The translations under genes were made by a program, and so were the position numbers. This document shows positions 15,926 through 24,466 of a stretch of 33,486 nt of DNA, in pieces. This DNA is from DASPLX01 sp035627375 (GTDB lineage Bacteria; Pseudomonadota; Gammaproteobacteria; Burkholderiales; Burkholderiaceae_D), in NCBI GenBank assembly GCA_035627375.1, contig DASPLX010000090.1:1-33486 (forward strand), given 5' to 3'. The notes beneath the pieces were generated by a model that worked only from the letters and a program-made list of their open reading frames with translations, was not told the origin of the DNA and did no database searches. Numbering within the stretch: the first letter of the stretch is position 1; each line of letters starts with the position of its first letter.

Positions 15926-18376
15926 ATGCGCCGCCGCGCCCGCGTCATGAAGAACCATCGCGCCGTGCCGCTGACGCGGCGCGTGGCCTTGCGCGAATGG
16001 TTCGCGATCCTGTGCGCGCTGCTCGGATTGGCGGTGCTCCTCGGCCTGCAGAACGGACTCGGCCGGCTCGACCAGACCCTCTACGATCAATTCCTCAGCA
16101 CCGCCGGACGGCCCGCGCGCGACGACATCATCATCGTCGCGATCGACGACTTCAGCCTGTCTCAGCTCGGCCGCTGGCCCTGGCCACGCACCCATCATGC
16201 GCAACTGCTGCAACGGATCACGGCCGCGCAGCCGCGCGTGGTCGGCCTCGACATCATCCTGAGCGAACCGGAACAAGCGCAAGCGAACGGCTCCCGACCC
16301 GGCGACACCGCCTTGGGCGACGCCTTGCGGCAAAACCGCCTGGTCGTGCTGCCGCTGGTGTTGACCGACACCGGCTCGGGAATCGATGCCCTGCCGCCGA
16401 TTCCGGAGCTGGCCGACGCCGCCTGGGCCGTCGGCCATATTCACCTGCAGCACGACAGCGACGGCGTGGTGCGCAGCGTATTCCTGCGCGAAGGCCGCAA
16501 CGACACATGGTGGCCGCACTTCGCGCTGGCGCTGTCCGATCCCCGCTTCGCAAGACGTCCGGCCGGCGATCCGGCGGCCGGCGATCCGGCGGCCGGCGCA
16601 CCGGCGGCCGCGGCCCTGCAGCCGCCGCGCGCGCGCGACGGCTGGCAACGCGCCGACCAGATGTACATCCCCTTCGCCGGGAACAGCGGCCATTTCCGCT
16701 CGGTGCCCTATGTTTCCGTGCTGCGCGGCGAAGTGCCGGCGCAGTTTTTCAAGGACAAGCATGTGCTGATCGGCGCCACCGCCGTCGGCATGAGCGATGC
16801 CTATCCGACGCCGATATCGGGCCGGTCGGGAGCCATGCCGGGCGTCGAAATCCATGCCAACATTCTTGCCAGCCTGCTCGACCGCCGGACGATCACGCCC
16901 GCCCAAGCGTGGCAAACCGCCGCGTTCAGCGCGTTGCCGGTGGTGCTGGCGCTAGTCGCCTATCTGCTGCTCGCGCCGCGCCTGGCCTTGCTGGTGAACG
17001 CCGGTTTGTTCGCGCTGACTATCGGCACGAGCTATCTCGCCCTGCGCGCCGGTTGCTGGATCGCACCGTCGGCCGCCCTGATCGCGCTGGCGCTCTCCTA
17101 TCCGCTCTGGAGCTGGCGCCGCCTGGAAGCGGCGATCGCCTATCTCGGCCAGGAATTCGAGCGCCTCGATCAGGAGCCGCACCTGCTCCCGGAGCCCGGC
17201 GCCGTCCACGCCGACCAGATCGAAGACGTACTGGAACGACGCATCAATGCGATGAAAAACGCGGTCCGGCGCGTGCGCGACTTGCGGCAATTCGTCTCCG
17301 ACAGCCTCGACAGCCTGCCCGACGCGACGCTGGTGACAGCGACCGACGGCCGCATCCTGATCGCCAACCGCCACGCCCGCGCTTACTTCGCCTCGCATGG
17401 CCGGATGCAGCTTGCCGATGCCTCACTGATCGATGTCCTGGGCACGCTGAAATCGCCGCAGCCGGTCGATCACGCCGGAGCGGCGCCGTTCCGCTGGCGG
17501 GATTTGCTCGACTTGCGCGCGACCACGGCGCTCGCCAACGGCGTGGCGGCCGCCGACGAGCGCGGCCGCGATCTCCTGGTCAAGAGCGCGCCCTGCTATT
17601 CCGGCAGCAACGCGCAGACCGGCTGGATCGTCAGCGTGATCGACATTTCGACCATCCGCGCCGCCGAGCGCAGCCGCGACGAAACGCTGCGCTTCCTGTC
17701 GCACGACATGCGCGCCCCCCAGGCATCCATCCTGGCGTTGCTCGAATTGCAAAGCGATCCGGCCCTGGCCGTGCCGCAGGAGGAATTCTTCGCGCGCATC
17801 GACAAGGCGGCGCGCCGCACGCTCGGCCTGGCCGACAATTTCGTGCAGCTGGCGCGCGCCGAATCGCAAGAGTACCGCTTCGAGGAAGTCGATTTCCAGG
17901 ACATGCTGTTCGACGCCACCGACGAAATGTGGACGCTGGCGCAAGGCAAGAACATCCGCATCGTGACCGACATCGTTTCCGACGCCGGCACTGAGTTTCC
18001 GGTACTGGCCGACCGCACGCTGATGACGCGCGCGCTCGTCAACCTGCTGTCGAACGCCATCAACTACAGCCCGGAGAACACGACCATCACCTGCACGCTG
18101 CGCCATCCGCTGAACCAGCCCCCCGAGTCCGTGTATTGCAGCATCAGCGACCAGGGTTACGGCATCGCGCCGGCTGACCAGGCAAAACTGTTCCGCCGCT
18201 TCGTGCGCGTGAGCCAGCCCAATCAGCCGCGCAATGAGGGGATAGGTTTGGGCTTGGTCTTTGTCAAAACCGTGGTCGAGCGGCATCTCGGGCAGCTCGG
18301 CTTCTCGAGCCAGGCCGGCGAAGGCACCACCTTCACCCTCGTCCTGCCTGGCTTGCCTCCGGAAAACGGCAGATAA
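15926..18376 (+). CDS. CHASE2-domain sensor histidine kinase
   Basis: This 816-aa membrane kinase has a TM helix at about 24-42 and a periplasmic CHASE2 domain at about 45-320 (RDDIIIVAIDDFSLSQLGRWPWPR; VLIGATAVGMSDAYPTPI). Three TM helices follow (about 330-395), then a PAS-like segment (about 455-580), HisKA with phosphoacceptor His593 (LSHDMRAP) and HATPase with N-box NLLSNAINYSP, DQGYGIAP and GIGLGLVFVKTV. CHASE2 ligands are not well known. It should phosphorylate the response regulator encoded upstream. ATG 15926 lies immediately after the element's CTAG; without the element, TAG of the FecR gene and this ATG would be adjacent, implying translational coupling that is now broken. An alternative ATG at 15947 exists. 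The only ribosome-site-like bases are AGG inside the element's end. Confidence 0.92.
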   Translation: MRRRARVMKNHRAVPLTRRVALREWFAILCALLGLAVLLGLQNGLGRLDQTLYDQFLSTAGRPARDDIIIVAIDDFSLSQLGRWPWPRTHHAQLLQRITAAQPRVVGLDIILSEPEQAQANGSRPGDTALGDALRQNRLVVLPLVLTDTGSGIDALPPIPELADAAWAVGHIHLQHDSDGVVRSVFLREGRNDTWWPHFALALSDPRFARRPAGDPAAGDPAAGAPAAAALQPPRARDGWQRADQMYIPFAGNSGHFRSVPYVSVLRGEVPAQFFKDKHVLIGATAVGMSDAYPTPISGRSGAMPGVEIHANILASLLDRRTITPAQAWQTAAFSALPVVLALVAYLLLAPRLALLVNAGLFALTIGTSYLALRAGCWIAPSAALIALALSYPLWSWRRLEAAIAYLGQEFERLDQEPHLLPEPGAVHADQIEDVLERRINAMKNAVRRVRDLRQFVSDSLDSLPDATLVTATDGRILIANRHARAYFASHGRMQLADASLIDVLGTLKSPQPVDHAGAAPFRWRDLLDLRATTALANGVAAADERGRDLLVKSAPCYSGSNAQTGWIVSVIDISTIRAAERSRDETLRFLSHDMRAPQASILALLELQSDPALAVPQEEFFARIDKAARRTLGLADNFVQLARAESQEYRFEEVDFQDMLFDATDEMWTLAQGKNIRIVTDIVSDAGTEFPVLADRTLMTRALVNLLSNAINYSPENTTITCTLRHPLNQPPESVYCSISDQGYGIAPADQAKLFRRFVRVSQPNQPRNEGIGLGLVFVKTVVERHLGQLGFSSQAGEGTTFTLVLPGLPPENGR
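16561..16605 (+). repeat. three tandem 15-bp repeats inside the CHASE2 domain
   Basis: The unit GGCCGGCGATCCGGC occurs at 16561-16575 and 16576-16590 exactly, and at 16591-16605 with two changes. It encodes repeats of AGDPA in the periplasmic domain (residues about 212-227). The unit keeps the frame, so copy-number changes would alter only a loop length. Confidence 0.85.
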
Positions 18377-18437
18377 ATCAAGCACTTCGCCGTTGCTTAT
18401 CCGGGCAGGCGCGCTCTTATGCATTGCAGCAACACGT

Positions 18438-18443
18438 TATAAT
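18438..18443 (+). promoter_or_regulatory. candidate -10 box upstream of hemA
   Basis: A perfect TATAAT lies 46 bp before the chosen hemA start. At 17 bp upstream the sequence (TCTTAT-like, about 18415-18420) is a poor -35, so this is a plausible but weak promoter. Confidence 0.4.
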
Positions 18444-18489
18444 AACGGTCGATTTCCGCAACGTTTTGGCCCTGGGGGCCTACTCCGAA

Positions 18490-19779
18490 ATGCAACTGCT
18501 CGCCGTCGGCCTGAATCACACCACCGCCCCCGTCGCTCTGCGCGAGAAGGTGGCGTTCCCGGCCGACCAGATCGGGCAGGCGGTGCACGCGGCACGCGCA
18601 TGGTTCGGGCGCCAAGCCTCGCCCGGCCATCACGACGAGGCGGCGATTCTCTCCACTTGCAACCGCACCGAGCTGTATACCGCCAACCATGTCCCCGGCG
18701 GCGTCGATGCGGCGATCGATGCAACCGCGCATTTCCTGGCCGAGTACCACAAGCTGCCGTACGCGGAATTGCGCCCCTACCTGTACACGCTGCCGCAGCA
18801 CAACGCCGTGCGCCACGCGTTCCGCGTCGCTTCCGGTCTCGATTCGATGGTGCTGGGCGAACCGCAGATCCTCGGGCAAATGAAGGATGCCGTACGCCAG
18901 GCCGAGGCTGCCGGCGGGCTCGGCACCTACCTTCACCAGATGTTCCAGCGCACCTTCGCCGTCGCGAAGGAAGTGCGCAGCACGACCGAGATCGGCGCGC
19001 ACAGCGTATCGATGGCCGCGGCCGCGGTGCGGCTGTCGCAGCGCATTTTCGACACGCTCACCGAGCAGCACGTGCTGTTCATCGGCGCAGGCGAAATGAT
19101 CGAGCTGTGCGCGACCCATTTCGCCGCGCAGAATCCGCTGTCGCTGACCATCGCCAACCGCACCATGGAGCGCGGCGAAGCCCTGGCGCACCGCTTCAAC
19201 GGCCGCGCGATCCGCCTTGCCGACCTGTCCGATCAACTGTCGAAATACGACGTCGTCGTCTCCTGCACGGCGTCCACGCTGCCGATCATCGGCCTCGGCA
19301 TGGTCGAGCGCGCGGTCAAGGCGCGCCGCCACAAGCCGATGTTCATGGTCGACCTGGCAGTGCCGCGCGATATCGAAGCCGAGGTCGGCCGCCTGAACGA
19401 CGTCTTCCTCTATACGGTCGACGATCTTGGCAAGGTGGTGCAGGCCGGCATGGAGAACCGCCAGGCCGCCGTCGCCCAAGCCGAAGCGATCATCGAAACG
19501 CGCGTGCAATCCTTCATGCATTGGATCGAGACGCGCGCCGTCGTGCCGGTGATCCAGGATCTGCACGAAACCAGCGAAGCCATACGCCTGGCCGAACTCG
19601 AACGCGCCAGGAAGCTGCTCGCCAAGGGCGAGGCCATCGACACGGTGCTCGAAGCCTTGTCGAAAGGCTTGACCGCCAAGTTCCTGCACGGTCCCCAGCA
19701 AGCCCTGCACAACGCCCAGGGCGACGAACGCGCGCGCCTGGCCGCGCTTCTGCCGCAACTGTTCCGCACCAAGCGTTAG
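18490..19779 (+). CDS. hemA: glutamyl-tRNA reductase
   Basis: This 429-aa enzyme reduces glutamyl-tRNA(Glu) to glutamate-1-semialdehyde with NADPH, the first step of C5 tetrapyrrole synthesis. Sequence marks are the N-terminus MQLLAVGLNHTTAPVALRE, the catalytic Cys57 in LSTCNRTELY, the GLDSMVLGEPQILGQ motif and the NADPH domain with FIGAGEMIELCA. A C-terminal dimerisation helix region follows (about 310-425). The reading frame is open back to 18424, but the family N-terminus begins at ATG 18490, which I chose. It is followed after about 95 nt by prfA, the usual neighbour in many proteobacteria. Length is normal. Regulation in other bacteria is through haem-dependent protein turnover; nothing in the DNA shows this here. 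Confidence 0.96.
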   Translation: MQLLAVGLNHTTAPVALREKVAFPADQIGQAVHAARAWFGRQASPGHHDEAAILSTCNRTELYTANHVPGGVDAAIDATAHFLAEYHKLPYAELRPYLYTLPQHNAVRHAFRVASGLDSMVLGEPQILGQMKDAVRQAEAAGGLGTYLHQMFQRTFAVAKEVRSTTEIGAHSVSMAAAAVRLSQRIFDTLTEQHVLFIGAGEMIELCATHFAAQNPLSLTIANRTMERGEALAHRFNGRAIRLADLSDQLSKYDVVVSCTASTLPIIGLGMVERAVKARRHKPMFMVDLAVPRDIEAEVGRLNDVFLYTVDDLGKVVQAGMENRQAAVAQAEAIIETRVQSFMHWIETRAVVPVIQDLHETSEAIRLAELERARKLLAKGEAIDTVLEALSKGLTAKFLHGPQQALHNAQGDERARLAALLPQLFRTKR

Positions 19780-19874
19780 GGTAGCCGAGCGCGGCGCCAT
19801 CCGCCGGATGCGCGCACCTCCCCGGCGGCCGCGCCGCCGCCTCCAGCAAGATATTCCATTCCGAAAAGATGCCG

Positions 19875-20966
19875 ATGAAACCGTCAATGCTTTCCAAGCT
19901 CGACCAACTGAGCCAGCGCCTGGAAGAAGTCAATCACCTCATGATCCAGGAGAACGCCACCGCCGACATGGATGCCTACCGCAAGCTCGCGCGCGAGCAT
20001 GCGGAACTCGGCCCCTTGGCCGCCTTGTACGCCGACTATCGGCAGGCCGAGAACGACGTGAGGACGGCCCAGGAGATGCTGTCCGATCCCGAGATGAAGG
20101 AATTCGCGCAAGAGGAAGCGGCGGCGGCCAAGGCGCGCATGGAGCAGCTCGAGCTCGACCTGCAAAAGATGCTGCTGCCGAAAGACCCCAACGACGAGCG
20201 CAATATCTTCCTCGAGATCCGCGCCGGCACCGGCGGCGACGAGGCGGCGCTGTTCGCCGGCGACCTGTTGCGCATGTACACGCGCTACGCGGAACGCAAC
20301 CGCTGGCAGGTCGAGATGATTTCCGAATCTCCGTCCGAACTCGGCGGCTACAAGGAAGTGATCGTGCGCCTCGTCGGCTTCGGCGCCTATTCGAAGCTGA
20401 AGTTCGAATCCGGCGGCCACCGCGTGCAACGCGTGCCGGCGACCGAAACCCAGGGCCGCATCCACACTTCGGCCTGCACCGTCGCCGTGATGCCGGAAGC
20501 CGACGAGGTCGAGGACGTGAACATCAATCCGGCCGATATCCGCATCGATACGTTCCGCGCTTCCGGCGCCGGCGGCCAGCATATCAACAAGACCGATTCG
20601 GCGGTGCGCATCACGCACATGCCGACCGGCATCGTGGTCGAATGCCAGGACGACCGCAGCCAACACAAGAACAAGGCGCAGGCGATGAAGGTGCTGGCGG
20701 CGCGCATCAAGGATGTGCAATTGCGCGAACAGCAGGCCAAGGAAGCGGCGACGCGCAAGTCGCTGATCGGTTCGGGCGACCGCAGCGAACGGATCCGGAC
20801 CTACAATTTCCCGCAGGGCCGCATGACCGACCATCGCATCAACCTGACGCTGTACAAGCTCGACTTCATCATGGACGGCGATCTCGATGAATTGACGACG
20901 GCGCTGGCGGCCGAGCATCAGGCGGAATTGCTCGCCGCGCTCGGCGACAGCGAAGCTTCGGCGTAG
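19875..20966 (+). CDS. prfA: peptide chain release factor 1
   Basis: This 363-aa class I release factor recognises UAA and UAG and triggers peptide release. The codon-reading motif PAT (about 188-190, within RVPATETQGRIHTS) marks RF1 rather than RF2. The GGQ catalytic motif is at about 233-235 (ASGAGGQHINKTDSAVRITH); its Gln is the methylation target of PrmC, encoded two genes downstream. The start is ATG 19875, giving the family N-terminus MKPSMLSKLDQL; an in-frame ATG at 19869 adds two residues and cannot be excluded. Length is usual. It lies in the hemA-prfA-dsbB-prmC run on one strand. Confidence 0.96.
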   Translation: MKPSMLSKLDQLSQRLEEVNHLMIQENATADMDAYRKLAREHAELGPLAALYADYRQAENDVRTAQEMLSDPEMKEFAQEEAAAAKARMEQLELDLQKMLLPKDPNDERNIFLEIRAGTGGDEAALFAGDLLRMYTRYAERNRWQVEMISESPSELGGYKEVIVRLVGFGAYSKLKFESGGHRVQRVPATETQGRIHTSACTVAVMPEADEVEDVNINPADIRIDTFRASGAGGQHINKTDSAVRITHMPTGIVVECQDDRSQHKNKAQAMKVLAARIKDVQLREQQAKEAATRKSLIGSGDRSERIRTYNFPQGRMTDHRINLTLYKLDFIMDGDLDELTTALAAEHQAELLAALGDSEASA

Positions 20967-21117
20967 CCAACGCGATGCCGCGGCATAGACCGGCTTGCTC
21001 GCCAGGTGAAGCCGGGGATTCGCGGCCGGCAGCGCAAGCCTCCTGCCGCGGCCGTGGCGACAGTGCATAATGTGCGCTGCCCCGGCCAACCCATTTATCG
21101 CTCACTCGCATCGGACC

Positions 21118-21594
21118 ATGAAATCCACGAAACCCGCATTGCTCGCCATCGGCCTCGCCGCCCTCGGACTCCTGGGCGTCGGTCTCTATCAGCAACACGT
21201 GCAGGAAATGTTTCCCTGTCCGTACTGCGTCCTGCAGCGCTACGCATTCTTCGCGATCGCCGCGTTCAGCCTGGCGGCGGCGGCGTTGCCGCCGCGCGCG
21301 GCCCGTATCGGCGCCGGACTGGGATTGCTGTCGGCGCTGACCGGCATCGGCCTGGCCGCCCGCCTCGTCTGGATCCAGGCGCATCCTTCCGTGTCGTGCG
21401 GCATCGATCCGCTCGAGACCGCCTTGAACAAGATTCCATCGGCCAAGCTGATGCCCTGGCTGTTCCGCGCCGACGGCTTCTGCACCACCGAGTATCCGCC
21501 GCTGCTCGGCCTGTCGACGCCGCAATGGGCGCTCGTCTGGTTCGTGATTCTCGCGCTCGCGCTCGGTTGGGCCGTGTTGCGCCGCCCGCGCTGA
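21118..21594 (+). CDS. dsbB: disulfide bond formation protein B
   Basis: This 158-aa inner-membrane quinone reductase re-oxidises DsbA. It has four predicted TM helices (about 7-24, 41-57, 64-82 and 132-152). The first periplasmic loop has the redox pair Cys34-Cys37 (FPCPYCVLQRYAF), and the second loop has Cys94 and Cys122, matching the two essential DsbB pairs. ATG 21118 gives the usual N-terminus; the longer frame from 21070 adds a polar extension that is not needed. Its stop overlaps the prmC start (TGATG at 21592-21596), so the two are translationally coupled. Its presence between prfA and prmC is unusual, since these two are normally adjacent. Confidence 0.94.
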   Translation: MKSTKPALLAIGLAALGLLGVGLYQQHVQEMFPCPYCVLQRYAFFAIAAFSLAAAALPPRAARIGAGLGLLSALTGIGLAARLVWIQAHPSVSCGIDPLETALNKIPSAKLMPWLFRADGFCTTEYPPLLGLSTPQWALVWFVILALALGWAVLRRPR

Positions 21595-22430
21595 TGCCGC
21601 ACGAAATCGCGATCGCCGCCGGCGCCGAGATCGGCGCGGTGCTGATGGACTCGCCGCTCGACGCGGTCGATACGCGCATCCTGGTGATGCATGCCTTGGG
21701 ATTGTCGCGCACGCAATTGATCACGCAAGACCGGCGGGCGTTGACGGCGGACGAGGCGCTGCGGTTGACCGCCTTGCTGCGGCGCCGCCTGCAAGGCGAG
21801 CCGATCGCCTACATCACCGGCGAACGCGAGTTCTACGGCTTGCCGTTCAGCGTCACGCCGGCGGTGCTCATTCCGCGGCCGGAGACGGAATTGCTGGTCG
21901 ATCTGGCGCTGGAACGCCTGCCGCCGCAGGGCGCCGCGCTCGACATGGGAACCGGCTCGGGCGCCATTCCCGTCGCGCTCGCGCATACCCGGCCCGATGC
22001 CGCCGTCACGGCGCTCGACGTCAGCGCGGCCGCGCTCGAGGTTGCGCGCGGCAACGCCGTGCGTCACCGCGCCGGGGTCGAATTCCTGCAAAGCGACTGG
22101 TATGCGGCGCTCGGCGACCGGCGTTTCGACCTCATCGTTTCCAATCCGCCGTACATCGTTGCCGGCGACGCGCACTTGTCCCAGGGCGATCTGCGCTTTG
22201 AACCGGTCGATGCGCTGACCGACCACGGCGACGGCCTGTCGGCCCTGCGCACCATCATCGCCGGCGCGCCGCGCCACCTCGCGCCCGGAAGCTGGCTGTT
22301 GCTCGAACACGGGTACGATCAGGCGCCGGCGGTGCGCGCCCTGCTGACGGCAAACGGCTTTCTCGATGTGCAAAGCTGGCGCGACCTGGCCGGCATCGAA
22401 CGCGCGAGCGGCGGCCGCCATTCTGCCTGA
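21594..22430 (+). CDS. prmC: release factor glutamine methyltransferase
   Basis: This 278-aa enzyme methylates the GGQ glutamine of RF1 and RF2 using S-adenosylmethionine. It has an N-terminal helical domain (about 1-80), the SAM motif DMGTGSG at 117-123, the acidic LDVSAAALEVA strand near 141-151 and the N5-glutamine methyltransferase signature NPPY at 184-187 (IVSNPPYI). YITGEREFYGLPF near 73-85 is typical of PrmC. Its ATG overlaps the dsbB stop by one base. The substrate gene prfA lies just upstream of dsbB. Length is typical for the family. The following gene starts 85 nt later with its own strong ribosome site, so the operon may end here. Confidence 0.95.
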   Translation: MPHEIAIAAGAEIGAVLMDSPLDAVDTRILVMHALGLSRTQLITQDRRALTADEALRLTALLRRRLQGEPIAYITGEREFYGLPFSVTPAVLIPRPETELLVDLALERLPPQGAALDMGTGSGAIPVALAHTRPDAAVTALDVSAAALEVARGNAVRHRAGVEFLQSDWYAALGDRRFDLIVSNPPYIVAGDAHLSQGDLRFEPVDALTDHGDGLSALRTIIAGAPRHLAPGSWLLLEHGYDQAPAVRALLTANGFLDVQSWRDLAGIERASGGRHSA

Positions 22431-22515
22431 TTCGCCGCAATATCTGCGATTCCGGCACAAGTCGGCGACCTCCCGCCTTTGCTAGAATCGTCTTCCCTTT
22501 TCGGAGGACGTTCGC

Positions 22516-24288
22516 ATGCGGAAATTCCTGCTCATCGTTTCGGCCCTGCTGTTCGCACCGCTGTCGGCGGTCGCCGACGCCGCGCCGCCGCCACAACCGC
22601 AGCAGTTGAAGGCGCTGCTCGACAGCGATTGGCAATGGACCATGCGCCATCAGCCCGAGTATGCAACGTATGTCGGCGACAAGCGCTACAACGACCGCCT
22701 ATCCGATACCTCGCTCGCCGCCAGCCTGGCCGCCAACGCGCACCAACGGGACATGCTGGAACAGGCCAGGCGGATCGACCGCAACGGCTTGAGCGTGCAG
22801 GAGCGCATTTCGCTCGATCTGTTCCTCTACGAGAAAACCAAGGCGGTCGAAGCGGCGCAATTCTATGAATACATGCCGCAACCGATCACGCATCTCGACG
22901 GCATCCATATCGCCCTTCCGCAACTGGTCGCGCAGACGCCGTTCGAGAATGCCAAGGATTACCACAACTACCTGGCCCGCCTGCGCGGCCTGCCCAAGTA
23001 CATCGACGGCATCATCGGGCAAATGCGCAAAGGCATGGAGACCGGCTGGGTCGCGCCGGCCGTGACCGTGCAACTGATTCCCGATCAATTGAAGGAATTC
23101 GTCGCCAAGCTCGAAGAAGGCCCGGTCGCCGCGCCGTTCAAGAATATCCCGGCCTCGATTCCGAAGAGCACGCGCGAACGCCTCGCGCAAGAAGGGGAAA
23201 AGGTGCTGCGCCAGCGCGTCGCGCCGGCCTTCGTCAAGCTGGAAGCCTTCGTGCGCGAACAATACCTGCCGAAGTGCCGCGCCACGATCGCGGCCACCGC
23301 CCTGCCGGCCAGCCCGGCCTACTATGCGCATGCGGTCCGGCACAGCACGACCACCGCGATGACGCCGCAAGAGATCCATGAACTCGGCTTGCGCGAAGTC
23401 GCGCGCATCCAGGGCGAGCTGCGCGCGGTGATGAAGCAGGTCGATTTCAAGGGCAGCCTCGCGGACTTCGCCAAATTCCTCAACACCGACCCGCGTTTCT
23501 ACTTCACGAAGCCCGAAGACTTGCTCGAAGCCTATCGGGACATCCTCAAGCGCGCCGTGGCCGGCCTGCCGCGCCTGTTCGCCGAATTGCCGCGCGTGCC
23601 GGTCGATGTCAAGGCCATGCCGGACGTGGGCGCGGAAAACCAGACCGCCGGCTACTACGAGGCGGGCGCGCCGGACGGCTCGCGGCCCGGCTATTTCGTC
23701 GCCAACCTGTCCAAGCTCCATGCGCGCCCGAAATGGGGCATGGAAACGCTGACCCTGCACGAGGCCGTGCCCGGCCACCACTTGCAGATCGCGCGGGCCC
23801 AGGAATTGAAAAACATTCCCGAGTTCCGCCGCTTCGGCTGGTATATCGCCTTCGGCGAGGGCTGGGCGCTGTATGCGGAAAGCCTGGGCGGCGAACTCGG
23901 CTTTTTCTCCGATCCCTATTCGAAGGCCGGCCATCTGAATGCCGAATTGTTCCGCGCCGCGCGCCTGGTGGTCGATACCGGCATGCACGCGCTTGGATGG
24001 TCGCGCGAGAAGGCGATCGATTACCTGAACGCCAACACCACCAATCCGCCGCACGATAACCGGGTGGAGATCGACCGCTACATCATGTGGCCCGGCCAGG
24101 CGCTCGGCTACAAGATCGGCCAGTTGAAGATCAAGGAGTTGCGCGAGAAGGCGCGCGCGGCGCTCGGGCCGAAATTCGATCTGCGCCGCTTCAACAACGC
24201 ACTGATCGACAACGGGCCGCTGCCGTTGGCCGAGCTGGAAACGCAGATCGAGCGCTGGATCGGCGAACAGTTGCCGCCCAAGCCATAA
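22516..24288 (+). CDS. DUF885 family secreted metallopeptidase-like protein
   Basis: This 590-aa protein has a signal peptide (about 1-20, MRKFLLIVSALLFAPLSAVADA) and a DUF885 domain over the rest. DUF885 proteins are mostly helical, and this one shows the zinc-peptidase-like motif HEAVPGHH at 415-422 and a downstream Glu at about 448 in FGEGWALYAESLG. These suggest a gluzincin-like site, and related proteins are annotated as carboxypeptidases, but the substrate is unknown. The N-terminus lacks a lipobox cysteine, so it is probably a soluble periplasmic protein. GGAGG lies about 9 nt before ATG 22516. It stands between prmC and tex, apparently as its own unit. Confidence 0.88.
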   Translation: MRKFLLIVSALLFAPLSAVADAAPPPQPQQLKALLDSDWQWTMRHQPEYATYVGDKRYNDRLSDTSLAASLAANAHQRDMLEQARRIDRNGLSVQERISLDLFLYEKTKAVEAAQFYEYMPQPITHLDGIHIALPQLVAQTPFENAKDYHNYLARLRGLPKYIDGIIGQMRKGMETGWVAPAVTVQLIPDQLKEFVAKLEEGPVAAPFKNIPASIPKSTRERLAQEGEKVLRQRVAPAFVKLEAFVREQYLPKCRATIAATALPASPAYYAHAVRHSTTTAMTPQEIHELGLREVARIQGELRAVMKQVDFKGSLADFAKFLNTDPRFYFTKPEDLLEAYRDILKRAVAGLPRLFAELPRVPVDVKAMPDVGAENQTAGYYEAGAPDGSRPGYFVANLSKLHARPKWGMETLTLHEAVPGHHLQIARAQELKNIPEFRRFGWYIAFGEGWALYAESLGGELGFFSDPYSKAGHLNAELFRAARLVVDTGMHALGWSREKAIDYLNANTTNPPHDNRVEIDRYIMWPGQALGYKIGQLKIKELREKARAALGPKFDLRRFNNALIDNGPLPLAELETQIERWIGEQLPPKP

Positions 24289-24466
24289 GCAGGACGTCCG
24301 GCGCGCCGCCGGGCGCCTGGTTTCCGGGTCCGCGACTTATCCTTCTTTCAAGCGGCAAAAGCGCGAATACGGAATACGTCCGGCATCTGCGCTGCCCTGT
24401 CAAGACTGGCGCAAACGCCCGATTTGCGTATCATCTCTGCTTCGTTTTTCATCTCCACGGTTTTTC

